The position numbers were made by a program, and so were the translations under genes. The notes beneath the pieces were generated by a model. That model was not told the origin of the DNA and made no database searches. It saw nothing but the letters and a program-made list of their open reading frames with translations. From Phytophthora quininea (lineage: Eukaryota > Oomycota > Peronosporomycetes > Peronosporales > Peronosporaceae), in NCBI GenBank assembly GCA_011947345.1, contig JAAVTG010000023.1, positions 620,001 to 684,000 of the forward strand: a DNA stretch of 64,000 bases, in the 5' to 3' direction. This document shows positions 23,394 through 34,495 of the stretch, piece after piece. How positions within the stretch are numbered: position 1 is the first letter of the stretch; each line of letters opens with the position of its first letter.

Positions 23394-25549
23394 TTATCGC
23401 GAGCTGTAGTGCCGTTGGTGAGCCTTCGTGCGAGCTGCAATCCGTTTGAGTAGCGCATACGTCAGCGCAACGATCGCTGTGAGCAGTAAAAACAGTAGAG
23501 CCATGTCATTAACCTCAGGGTGGAATAGCCATTCCGATAGAAGAGCTGTCAGAGCAAGAGCGGCAGTGTAGCCCAGCGCTTCAGCTAACAAAACAACGCC
23601 TTGAACCGTAGAAAGCCACCGGCGCGATGCTGAAGAAGACGTTTCCACCGGCGCGAAAGTGTAGCGCGCCAACTCATAGCACTCTTCCTGCAAACTCACT
23701 CGAAAGAGCGTATCGGATACGCCAAGCAGCACCAAATGCGGCAACGTCCAGAGAAAAGAAAACTCTGAGTGCATTGCACCGCAATTCCTTGGCGGGAGCG
23801 ACATTGCGACGCTTGCCTTGCGCCGGTACAGCTCAACAACGCTGAGTAAAAAGGCGCTGACAAGGCAAAGCAACACTGCGAAGCACATCCTGGCCACTGG
23901 CGGATAGGAGGCCATATTCGGAAGTTTTTGAGACGATAATGGTTGCGGACGTGCCTTGTACATTGGAGTCGGAGGCGTTTCTTGTGCAAAGAGACTCGCC
24001 TTGGTCAGTGGTGAACTGGGGATGACATCAGCTGTTGGCAAACCCGACTGAAACCTCGTCTGATCGCAAGGAAAAGCAGCGAGGACACTCCAACGATTGT
24101 ACCTAATAATTCCGGCTCGAATAGAGTATTACCAGCGCCTGGTATCGCTAATTGCGTTTGGCACACTTGCACAACCATAGAGGAGTAGAGCTGAGCACGC
24201 AAGAATGCAACGCATCCCGATACGCAGATGAAAGCGATCCCGAAAAGCGCCAGGTAGAGATGGCGTGAACGTAACCCGGCTCGTCGACATTCGCGAACGA
24301 GGCCCTCTTCTTCGGGTTAAGCTGTCTTGAGCTTGCAACCATGCTAAGCAACCAGCCGAGCAAGACAAGAAGAAATGCCACTAATCGGAATAATAGCGAA
24401 GCCTGTGCCATAAGCATCGCGATCACAGATAGTCCGATGCCTATCAACATAATTAGCACGACTATTATCAAGACGTAACTCACAAGCGCGCGGTTCGATA
24501 CGAGAAAAGACTTCGCCAGCGCAAGATTTTAACTGATGAAGAAAACCCACGCTCTAAACTCGCAAGTTTATGCTCCAGCCTCTGTTCATCAAAATCCACT
24601 GTCGGACTGGAGTCTTTCACGTTGTCAGGACTTTGTCGACAGTCCCAGGTTTCAAAACAAAAATACACGAGAGATGCCATCAACACAAAACTCATTACCA
24701 CCATGCCAGGAAGTCCTTGTCCAGTCGCAGTCGTTAATGAACCTTCATCCATGTCAGTATTGATACCCACCACCAAGATATAGTATCCTTGGACGAGAGT
24801 CGATCCCATCACTTGAGCAGCGAAGCAGCCCGAAAGAAACTTGTGACTAACCAAATCGCAATCTTGCCGCTGGTGTTCATACTCCTCCGATAAATACGAT
24901 GTCTCGCTTTCCGTTGAGTTGTCTTCGTCGCTACTGCTGCAGTAGCTACTATTACCACCATCATCTCCATCACTCGTATAATTTCCGTCATCTTCATCAC
25001 CAGAAGGTAAAGGAGTTGGAATAGTATTCAAGCTGGTACAGTTGGCCTCCATGTATAAAGCAACCACGTTTGTGGAAAGGAAACCGTGTCCCACACTGGC
25101 ACACAACATACCAGCAGCCAAGCTTACTGAAGACACTAGCGAACTCAATTGATTCGCAGCAATATGAAGCGTCACAACACCAACGCCCCAAACAATCACG
25201 ATACGATGCAATAATCGCACTCGGTCAAACACCACATCACCCACCACACCGCCAACACAACTAATAACACCAACACACACCCAGCTCGCCAGTACCAATA
25301 GACCCAAAGGAAACGTGTCGAGCCCCAAAATTGTCGTAGTTCCGCACTGAAATAGAAGATTGCACAGTGCAGAACAGCGCTACTCGAGAATAAAATAAGG
25401 TAACTCAACCACGCGCTTATCTGAAAGTTATCCCCAACTCTGCGATGCTCAATTGGGCAGGAACTCTGCAAAAATTTGACGTTGTCATCTTCACACCTTT
25501 GCGAATCATACCCGAGCCACGATTTCAAGCCCCGCAATAGTCTTTTCAT
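23394..25549 (-). CDS. POT/PTR-like (MFS) proton-coupled transporter, membrane domain
   Basis: The minus strand from ATG 25549 (MKRLLRGLKSWLG) encodes a polytopic membrane protein. Features: a helix with HCAIFYFSAELRQ, then LVLASWVCVGVISCVGGVVGD, a loop rich in Asp/Ser/Gly (about 24880-25020), paired helices (VLIIVVLIMLIGIGLSVIAM), and a C-terminal half with FLWTLPHLVLLGVSDTLFR and RRWLSTVQGVVLLAEALGY. These recall the POT/NRT1 peptide or nitrate transporter family, but the protein is diverged and the substrate cannot be told. Frame breaks near 25329 (AAAA), 24480, 24260 and 24050 each need one added base. The upstream reading ends in ATGA overlap with this start, and one added G at the run near 25552 would fuse the two into one long protein. 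It converges with TRA1, 72 bases away. Confidence 0.5.
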
Positions 25550-26647
25550 ACGCCCCTCTGCACGGTAGTCTTGAACTTCAGCAAGTTTCTTTCGTAACTC
25601 TTGCTGCCCACTGTTGATACCAATACTTGCTGAGACACAATTTGATGGGGAGCCTTTAATTTTCTGTCCAAATCTGCGTTATTTCTGCGTCCGGCTACAG
25701 ATACAGATACGACACCTTTCGGATTCAACCTTGGCAACTTCTTCGTCAGCATTCTTCACCAATCGTATCAACAAAACCACATCGCTCAAAATCCTGCAAC
25801 TTCCGCTCAAGATCCCATTTTCGCTGATTTTCTTCCGCTTCAGCCACGGAAGATGTACCAGGATTCAGCATCGGCAACTTTCGTATTCGATCTCGTTTTC
25901 GATGTTGAGCTTCAATTTCACCAATGCCTACAGATTTCGTAGTAGAGTCTTGCAACTTTCGTTCAAAGTCCCATTTTAGTCGATTCTCTTCGTCGTCTAA
26001 CACCGAGGTGGTAACCGGGTTTAACATTGGCAGTTTCCGTTTAGGGTTTTGTTGATATCCTCGCTTAGCGGTAACCTTCCTGCCATTGCGTTGTCGCGAT
26101 CCTCATCTCTCAGTTTCCTTTCCAAGTCCCATTTGCGTCGATTCGCCGCAACTTCGTCCATGGAAGGCGAAACTCCGCATGCAACATCACTCGAGGACGA
26201 CTTCTTGATCTTTGTATCGTCTTTTTGGCGACTGTGTCCATCCACTACCTCCGTCTTCTGCGCTGTTGCGCGGGGTAGTTGAGCTCGAAGAGCCTCTGCG
26301 TTTGAGAACCCACGTAGAGAAGGCAGACTTCGCTTCCCTTTCTTTATCTGCGACTCAGACGAAATACGCTTCATAATGACCTTGGTCGAAGCCATGCCAT
26401 CATCTTCAATTGCTTCCAATAGCGACAACGTTCCAGTCACGCCGCGCTGCTCAGCAGCAAGCGCCGGTGTGTGGAGAGCAGTCCACTTGAACTCGTCTGC
26501 GTCGCTGTGATCGCTATCGTCCTCTTGATTCACGCACACGGTGGACCTGCTCAGCCAAGATTCACGTTCGGTCTCCTCGTCATTGACGCTGCCATCAGCA
26601 CGGAAACCCATGCCCGCCGAGAGCCTTTCGCCCGTTCGGCGCGCCAT
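25546..26647 (-). CDS. Repeat-containing cytosolic region, probably the N-terminus of the adjacent transporter
   Basis: It starts at ATG 26647 (MARRTGERLSAGMGFRADGS) and is hydrophilic throughout, with an acidic DDSDHSDADEFKWTALHTPA segment. Four spaced copies of a motif follow: NRRKWDLERKLRD, NRLKWDFERKLQD, NQRKWDLERKLQD and a weaker NNADLDRKLKA. They are about 155 bases apart and each of the last three is preceded by a PxLNP element. Two single-base frame breaks (near 26040 and 25748, at A runs) interrupt it. Its stop overlaps the transporter ATG by one base, and the last residues (KFKTTVQRG) run naturally into MKRLLRGLKSW if one G is added. I do not recognise the domain; a cytosolic regulatory or scaffold role is a guess. 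Confidence 0.45.
25600..26190 (-). repeat. Four-copy KWDxERKLxD protein repeat
   Basis: Copies lie near 26101-26147, 25946-25993, 25790-25843 and 25655-25690 on the minus strand. The period is about 155 bases (about 52 residues); the last copy is degenerate. The DNA copies differ at many positions, so this is an old duplication kept at protein level. Confidence 0.6.
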
Positions 26648-26896
26648 GTTGCTGCCGTTGTCGGAGATGGCCGCGTCGAAGAGCACTGGTGCCAAGTGGC
26701 GATCACCAATTCGTTTTCTCTTTCCGTTTCTGCCCGTGACCTCGCGCGTCTGACTTTCTGTTGATTCCTCACGCCTCACTCTCCTTGCTGGCTAGCTGGT
26801 CAGACGCCCAGTTACTGCTGCAGATACGTGGTCGTCCAGCGTGTTGCACAACGCACTTCCGTTGCGGCTGTCGGAGCTGAAAGGGCACGCAACGCT

Positions 26897-28539
26897 TTAG
26901 GAAGCTGCCTCGAACACTCGACCTGATCCGTTCTTGACGAATACACCCCACTCGCCCGACACGAAGCAAGTGCGTGTCAAGTGGTCGAACAGCACTAGTG
27001 GACCCACCATGCTTTGGCCCAAGCGAAGAAACGCAACGTGCACGCTGCGTCGGATTCGCACGCCTGGTCGTAGAAGTCTAAACAATAAGGTATACGAGAA
27101 CAGTTAGCATATTTCTACGAAGCGCAGTCGGTGATATGAAACCCACCCAAGCCGATGCGAAGCCTCAAACCCAACGACCGCAAGCTCCTGCTGCAAAGGA
27201 ACCACCAAGGTCAAGTCGTACTCGACTCGCTTCGAGCGGTTCGCTACAGCCACACAAACTGTCACGATGGTACCGACTGCAACACTCGCTGGCAACTGAG
27301 CAATTTCAGCCTGTAACGCTGATTCCGGAAGGAGGCGCTCGAATTTGAAATCTGAAGACGGGTTTCCACCGGGCATCAACTGTCCAGCCAGCAAAGACTC
27401 CATCAAGGTCTGTATGTCTTTTGAGTTCTCGTCTCCTCACCAAGAGGACGGAATGGACCCGTTAGTGCTTTCGGAGACCAAACGATCGCTCGCATCTCCG
27501 AAATCGCACCCATGAAAACCGTATCCGCTTGCCACGACAGCGTTAACACGGCGTGCTGTGGTGCAGTAGCCGTCTTGGTTTTCTTCTTCTGGATGTCATT
27601 CCTTCCTGGTAAACGGGGAGTGTCTGGACTCTCGAGCGCCTCATTCGCCACCACGGCTTCTACCGGCTCCAGCACGTAGAGGAAGTTGTAGCGCTCCTGT
27701 GGAAGTAACACGACTGGAAATGGAACTTTATCTCCGCTCACAATCCGGAAATGACTTGACTCGCTGCCTCGAGCATTTCCCGAAGGTCGATGTCGAGATC
27801 GCAGCGACTGCTCCAGATGAAGATGCACGTCCCTCACTGATAGCGACAACATCGGGTGTGTGTTCCAGACTCTAGCAAGGACCCCCACTCGCTGCGCTGT
27901 CAGGTCTCGAGACTCCACTTCAAGCTGCAAAGGCTTCGTCACAATGATCTGGTGCTCCACCCGTCGAGTCAACGCCGGTGTTGGCTGGGTTTCTTCCCGA
28001 GTTAGGGACAACAGCGAGTTGGTCCATTCCTCCATCAGCACGGGGGAGTCCATGAGGCCTCTTGTTCTGGATCCCAGTCCTGCGAGCTTATCAGTCTCAA
28101 ACAGACCTCCTCCAGCACTGCGAGTCGGTGTAACAAGCACAACCAGCAGCACTGGGCGGTCCCAAAACTCGTGGCGTAGTTTGAGGTCGAACTTGGCTCG
28201 CATCTTCACCTCAGCAGTTGTTCCTCCCTCCTCTTGGCCCATGGAGATAGAGAGAGCTGTGTGTCCTGTCGGAAAAGCGTCTCGGGCACGTGACTTGAGC
28301 TATTGGCGTGTGGATCGGCTGATGCGATCTCCAACACGCGGATCTGCACACGCGCTCTGACAATGCGCCTGCCAGCGCTGCAGTAGTTCTTCGTGGTTGG
28401 CACTGTGCGCCTTGGAAGCGACAGAAGGCGGCAGCTCCGCACACACGTTGACGGCCACAGTCTCCCCTTGGAAGAGACTGTCGTCGCGGAGCTGCAGCCG
28501 CAGCCGCGCACTCCGCCATTCGTCACTCCAAGGCTTCAT
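26897..28539 (-). CDS. TRAPPC14/MAP11-like beta-sandwich protein (TRAPP II-associated)
   Basis: The start is ATG 28539 (MKPWSDEWRSARL); an upstream in-frame ATG at 28593 is an alternative. Features compared with human TRAPPC14 (C7orf43): an early GETVAVNV strand, a QIIVTKPLQLEVESRDL segment matching its internal FTVAGKHLTVLKVL strand, PQERYNFLYVLEP like its LEEHNFLFQL, and a C-terminal RPGVRIRRSVHVAFLRLG with VFVKN near the end. The last intron (about 27151-27077) is GT-AG and keeps frame across HRLG/LLRPG. Frame breaks near 28370, 28240 and 27408 need added bases. TRAPPC14 links TRAPP II to ciliary vesicle delivery and microtubules in animals, which would suit a zoospore-forming oomycete. 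The assignment rests on remembered similarity and is moderate. Confidence 0.5.
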
Positions 28540-28867
28540 CGAAGTGCAAAATAAAGTGATACTTTGTTGATAAAAAAGAAAATTGTTCACCATCCGCCCG
28601 CAAGCAAATGCATTCCGTTTACTGTTTGCAGGGCACTAGAGCAGCATGGGGTTGCATGTAGATCTATACAATGGTAGTGGCCGAGTGTAGAAATCCAAAA
28701 ATATACTTCAAGAGGAGTCAATCTCCTGCAGGACGCCTCGTTCTCTTTTTGTCCTGCCCTCACTGCTGTATCTGCTGCCTGCTGTTGTGTTTCTCCCGTC
28801 GTGCAAAATGGAGGCGGGTCTTCTTCTAAAGCAGCACGCCCACTGCTAACGATCTGACCGTGATGTC

Positions 28868-30066
28868 TTACAGGAAGTAGTCCGGGGCGGGCTTCTTTGC
28901 CGGCACGCCGCGTGCATCCTGTGGAGCGGCCTCGAAAATCTGAGTTGCGAAGGGAGACAAGACAAGACGGTGGTCAGAAAACATGAAAAGCAAACATCCA
29001 TCTCTCTCTCTCTCTCACCTTGAATCGTTGCTCCAGGTTCTCGTCCAGCTCCAGAATCGCAGCCACGTTGCCGCATCGGTAGCAGTAGTTGGGGGCCGAC
29101 CACACCGTCACCAGCGCGTTGTTAAACATGGACTTGTGTCCTTCCATCACCAACTGATGCGCTCTGCAAATCAGCTGAATGTCGTTTGTTTGGTTGAACT
29201 GCGACAAGATTCCAAGCAGCGTTAGACACTCGACTAGCAAACAAACCAACTCCTTCTCCTCCTACCTTCTCCACGACGTCGCCTCCGAACAAGTACCCAG
29301 CGCCACGAGGACTGAGCCCCCACCCGTCGATATCCTCGGGGTCGGACCACATCAAGTCGCACATGGCGCCGTCATGCGGGACTTCCTGCTTGCGGTCGAT
29401 GATGCGGATCTGGTCCAGCGTGTTGATCGACGGGGACAGCCCGCCGTGCACGCAGAAGATCTTGTCCTCGATGATCGCCGACAGACTTAAATAATCAAAG
29501 ATCTCGGTGCAGTACCGCCAGACGTTGACCGAGCCGTACTTGCGCAGACACTCGTCGTAGAAGCCGTACACCTGTGTGATCTGGCGGCTCTCGTGGTTGC
29601 CGCGGATCAGCGTGATGCGGTCCGGGTAGCGCACCTGCCGATCAGTTGCAACGTGAGTTCTTTTCCCTCCCCTGGCAGTCGTAATACAAACCTTTAAGGC
29701 GAGCAGCAGCAGGAACGTCTCGACACTGTAGAAGCCTCGGTCCACAAAGTCGCCCATGAACAGGTAGTTGGTCTCGGGGCACTCTCCGCCCACATTGAAC
29801 AGCTCCTTGAGGTCGTAGAACTGGCCGTGGATGTCTCCGCAGATCTGTTCAAAGCACACAAACCGTCCGTCAGTGTTGGCCATGGCCCCACCCTCTTAGC
29901 GAAGAGCTCGGTACCGTCACGGGGCGTCGATGCGCTGCACGTTGCTCTCGTCCACGAGGATCTCGCGCGCCTTCTGGCACAGCGCCTTGACCTCCGACTC
30001 CTTGAGGTACTCGCAGCGCTTGAGCTGCTCGATCTGTCGGTCCAGCTCGCTCTGACTCGCCGCCAT
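28868..30066 (-). CDS. PPP4C: Serine/threonine protein phosphatase 4 catalytic subunit
   Basis: This is a PPP-family metallophosphatase. From ATG 30066 ([21 protein letters not shown]) it has the conserved motifs [35 protein letters not shown], and RAHQLVMEG with [12 protein letters not shown]. It ends in DYFL, the methylated C-terminal Leu type of the PP2A/PP4/PP6 group. [20 protein letters not shown] and the KKPAPDYFL end favour PP4 over PP2A. At least four short introns interrupt the gene, one containing a (TC)8 run at 29001-29016. No frame errors were seen. A PPP4R4-like regulatory subunit lies about 24 kb away in the same window. Confidence 0.93.
29001..29016. repeat. (TC)8 microsatellite in an intron of PPP4C
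   Basis: Eight perfect TC dinucleotides lie just inside the last intron of the phosphatase gene, on the minus strand an AG-rich run directly after the donor. Confidence 0.9.
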
Positions 30067-30412
30067 TGCTGTGCAGTGTGTTGCTACTCAAGCACTTCCC
30101 CTGTTTCGTTTATTCGCGACTGGGGGCCCGCTGCTTCTTGGCTGGGCGGGACGTTCACAACGAAGGACGAAACGGAGCCTCGGCGTCGCCCGCTCTCTCC
30201 GCACTCTCGGTTCGACCGAGCGGTCCGACCCTTCGTAACCGGTCCGGATACATATGATTGGCCGAAAATCTGATTTGAACCCATCTGGGCCAACACGTTG
30301 TTGCCTTCAACCGTTCCGAGCAATGTTTCCGATGCCACCACGCACTGGACTGCGCCGACCTGAAGCATCGATTATAGAGACTTATCGGGCGCTGTCTCGA
30401 CAGCTAGACAGA
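30067..30412. other. Intergenic region between PPP4C start and anoctamin stop
   Basis: This 346-base stretch is the presumed PPP4C promoter plus the anoctamin 3' flank. It contains one inverted CCAAT box (ATTGG, 30257-30261). I see no gene in it. Confidence 0.5.
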
Positions 30413-32905
30413 CTACTGCAGCGGCACGTTGTAGCGCTCCACCAGCACGGCCAGCTTGTGCTCCGTGGCCTTGCGCTTGGCCTGCTCCTCGCGCACCCAC
30501 TTCATGTACAGCTCGTTCAGACTCTTGAGCTCGCGCTCCAGCTTCTGGCGGCGCTCCTTCTCGCGGATCAGCCACTCGTTCACGTCGGCAGCAGCGATCT
30601 GCGAGATCTCGTCCTCTGCCTTGTCGTCCTCGGAGACCTGGGGCTGCAGCAATTGGCGAGAGGAGAGCTCCACCTGGAGCGACGCCTTCTTGCGGAGCTT
30701 GGCGCGCTGCATGCGCTGAGCTTCAAACACAGTCGTGGGGACGTCCGGCACGAGCATCTCCACACACACTTTTACAGCCACCATGGCATGCTCCATCAAA
30801 GCCACGGCGACCAGCGTCCCGGCAAACGACATCTTTGGGAACAGCTTGCCCAGGAAGCCCGAGTGCAGTCCGAAGATCGCACAATTGGTCATGACAGACA
30901 GATAACCCAACGCGCTGAACGCGTAGTACCATGTGCCGACTCCGTGCGTGGGCGTGCGGTGGCATCGACGGAAGCTCACGCAGATCTTAAAGCCGTCGCT
31001 GCGGATCTCCATCACGTTGTTGCACAGGCTCCAGAGCGAGGCCAACGGATACGCCGCAGCAAACAGCGTCACTTGGCTGCGGGACACAAATCTATCAGTA
31101 CTATGGTCACCAACAATTAAACCAGCAACTACGCACCCGAATTGCACAAACAGCTCCAAGTAGTCGTCAAATGTTCCCTCGTAGGTAGGATAGAGGAGCT
31201 CTGCATCCACTTTGTTCACCATTGTGTCCTTGCTCTTGGTCTCTTTCGCCATCTTCCCAGCCTCCGTCTTCAGCGATGATCTCGCGCTCATGTAGGGAAT
31301 GAGCTGCTCCGTCAGATTGCCAAGAAGCTGTCGAGTGATCAAAAGAGAGCTCAGTGTCTGCTCCAACAGGTCCATGTCGCGAGACTTGAACGCCAAGTAG
31401 AATAGGAAACCAAAATTGTTGATGAAGTAAAACAGAGCGAGCTTGAGTACTTGAGCGTTTGCAAACTATCATACACGGCAAAGAAATTGTCAAGTTAGAA
31501 AATCTTCAGAATTCCAACGAGAAGCGAGAAAGCGTATCGTACATCGCTGTCGGTGCGGTGGTTTTCAAAGCGCGTCAGGTATGAGGCGAGCTCGGAGTAC
31601 TTCCCATCCATATACAACACTACAGCAGAGTACACGATCGAAGGCACGAACGCCACATATTCGTAGTACCCGTCCCAACCCTTGGCCGGCGTGAACGCTA
31701 TCGCAGCCCATTCCTCGCACCAGAGGTAGATGATCGTAATGTACGTCACGACGCCCAAAGCAACCACCGTCACCGACAACGTGACCAGGTAGCGTTTAAC
31801 GCGATCAATCGTCGAGAAAAAGGTGTAGTATGTTCCTTCCACCGGGTCAAACTTCTTTTCTCCCCAGAAATCTGGGCGCACGGGCTCCAGTGTAAGCGAG
31901 TCGGCCTGCGTAATCCCCACTCATTGCGCAGGGCGCTTTCTTCTCTTCCAGAATTTCAAAAACGCTGTCGCCCAGCTCGTCACAAGGAGGGAGTACATTC
32001 CTCGTCCATACGCAGCATAACTCGGATAAAAGTCAAGTACAAAGGTCGCCAGACCAAGCATCGACAGCGGGATCAGCCACTGCGTGTACATTCCAAGAAA
32101 ACCAAAGTAAAACCCGACTTCGTCGCCGAAATACGAGCGAACAAAGTTCAGCGGCTGCGGTTTTGACCACTTCTTCACCCACATATCCACCAACTGGCTG
32201 CGTTCCTCGTCGTCATGCAGCGGGAAATGGTCCGTTAGGAAGCCCGAGTGCATCGCCTGCTGAAGGAGAAGTCCATGCTCCTCATTTTGAAAAGGTTCCG
32301 GCAGCTCCGCGACTTTATCGCCAGCTTCTCCATTCTCACGGATCGCGGTGAGATGATATTGATCTGTGTGCACTTTCAAGCGACCCAACTCAAACACCAG
32401 CAGGTCGATGCGATCCCCAGAGCAGAAGCGATCCGGCACCGGATCTTCACTCACATCTCCGTGGAACGCGCGCTCCTTCTTCTCTTTGATCGCCACCAGC
32501 GTCTCGTGAGTTGCTCCTAGTAGATAGTAAGTGTGCTCAGGGTTTAGAGTCTCCTTCTTTTCCGCTGCTTCGTGCTCTTCCAGCACGCTCTTTGGCTTGG
32601 GGACGATGATCAATTGGCTCTGCTTCTGCACCATCTGCACGAACAAGTCCACCGCCTCGCGCGGGAACTTCTTGGTGTTGAAGCACAGCACCACATCTAG
32701 ATCGTGCTCCTTGTCTCCTCGAGGGGCGATTTTCTACAAGCAGTAGCAATGAACACGTCAGAGATCGTTACAGCAGAAGAGTGTGTAGCAGTAAGATACG
32801 TACCACGGGCGTGGACACGATGAACTTGGTGAGCGTGTAGGCGCTGGCGAGGAAGCCGAGGGCGCCCACGCCGCCCTTGAGGATCGCGTCGGTCAGCGCA
32901 GACAT
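30413..32905 (-). CDS. Anoctamin (TMEM16-family) channel/scramblase
   Basis: TMEM16 proteins are ten-helix membrane channels or lipid scramblases. From ATG 32905 the protein has a cytosolic N-terminus (LDVVLCFNTKKFPREAVD), then FVRSYFGDEVGFYFGFLGMYTQWLIP as the first helix, a helix ending FLKFWKRRK, and EPVRPDFWGEKKFDP, all family hallmarks. The later pore region includes TFDDYLELFVQFGCVV, LFAAAYPLASLWSLCNNVMEIR and WYYAFSALGYLSVMTN. The C-terminus is a charged coiled coil. An in-frame TGA near 31920 interrupts the WKRR...WG junction. The expected residues (ALRNEWG) sit in another frame, so compensating indels near 31922-31945 explain it. Several short introns; about 760 residues. Divergent from TRM10 over 276 bases. 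Confidence 0.85.
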
Positions 32906-33181
32906 CTCCTATCTGTCTCCAGACTTTTCCCAACTGGAAGATGTTGGCTGGCTCTCGGATTTTTGTATGCGAGTGGCAAATGGACAACTGGCGTTTGCTC
33001 GACAAAGCTCACCGACGTTCCCTGCAGATAAAGCTGCTGGAAACGATGGCCCAGGCAGATGAACACGTTCAGTTATTGCTGCTCATAAGCGCCGTCAACT
33101 TGATGGACCCAATTTGGTGATCATTCGGGATCGATAGTGAAGCCAAGTCAACGACCATTGGTTTTTGCTAATTCCAAGGTG

Positions 33182-34400
33182 ATGGCGGAGGCGATGAAGC
33201 CAAAGCCTGTTGCTGTGGCCGCCAGCCCCGCCACAGCTTCGGCCGCCACGGAAGCGACTGCTGGACATGATGCTGTGGCGCTGTCGAAGCGCGCCATGCG
33301 CAAGGAGAAGCGCCGTGTGCAGTGGGAGGAGCGTAAGACCAACAAGAAGCTCAAGCGCAAGGAACAGCAGCGCGCCAAGATGGCCAGCGGGCTCATCCCG
33401 CCGCCGAAAGAGCTGGACATGAGCGAGGACGCAGTTCTGCGTCGCAGAGAGCGCGCGATCGCCAAGAAAGAGGCGTTCTTGATGGCTGCAGAGGAAGGAA
33501 TGAAGGTGGTCATCGACTGCGGCTTCGAGGAGCAGATGACTGAGAAGGAGAAGAAGAGTCTGTCGCAGCAGATCATGTAAGTGTTGCTATTACAACTAAT
33601 GTGCTAGGCTATGCAGGACTAATTGCTATTGTGTGGGGTTTGCAGGTTCTCGTATGGTGCGAATCGAAGAAGCCATGCTCCAATGACGTACGTGATCACC
33701 AAAGGATCGAAATACTGGGAAATGGTATTAATGTTTTAAAATGCGGTGGTCGGTGGCGTATCAGGGCGTATATTACTTCTCTGCACGGTGACACAAAAGA
33801 TAGTCTCGAGAAGATCAGTGGCTTTCACGAATGGCAAGCGGTAGGCGTGTCTAACCAAGCTTTCGATCCTGTATTTTAGTACTGAGACTTTACCACTGCT
33901 TGAAAATGTTGCAGTTCACGGGGTCCTCGAAGAGCTACATGGAGCTTTTCGAAAAGAGTCGCTTGTGTACCTGACGGCGGACTCGCCTAATACAATCACG
34001 AAGCTTAGTCGGGATAAGGTAAAGTGTTCCTACGTGGTGCAACAGCCCCAAAACAAATGACTGACTGCTAATCGCCCGTGTGTAGGTGTACATTATCGGA
34101 GGGATTGTGGACCGCAATCGTCTGAAGGGAATTACGTATCAAAAGGCAGTGGAACAAGGGATTGCCACTGCCAAGCTACCGCTGGACGCCGTCGTCGAAA
34201 TGGGATCGGCCACCCGTGTATTGACTGTCAACCATGGTGCGTTTCAGATGACATTTGATACCTAGTGTTGTTTGTTGCTCATGTGTACGCATATTGTAGT
34301 GTTTGAGATTTTGGCGCAGTTTTCAGACGTGAAGGATTGGGCGCAAGCCACTTTGGCGACGCTCCCGTCGCGAAAGGGGGCACAAAAGAAAGAGAACTAG
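33182..34400 (+). CDS. TRM10: tRNA (guanine-N1) methyltransferase, TRM10 family
   Basis: A SPOUT-fold enzyme that methylates position 9 of tRNAs using S-adenosylmethionine. From ATG 33182 the N-terminus is Lys/Arg-rich (MRKEKRRVQWEERKTNKKLK), followed by VVIDCGFEEQMTEKE and, after an intron, FSYGANRRSHAPMTY. Later exons give LVYLTADSPNT, then VYIIGGIVDRNRLKG and ATAKLPLDAVVEM, the cofactor-binding core of the family, and a C-terminal WAQATLATLPSRK. At least four introns; one exon near 33765-33840 carries LEKISGFHEWQA. It ends at TAG 34400, 95 bases from the convergent VTA1 stop. TRM10A-like cytosolic form is likely because no targeting peptide is evident. Confidence 0.88.
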
Positions 34401-34495
34401 CAACTCTGCATGCATTCTATAGACTTAGACTTTGGAGAATGGAACGATGAAAGCGACAATAATGTGCCTTCGTCGCTTATGTCCAGTACCTGCGT

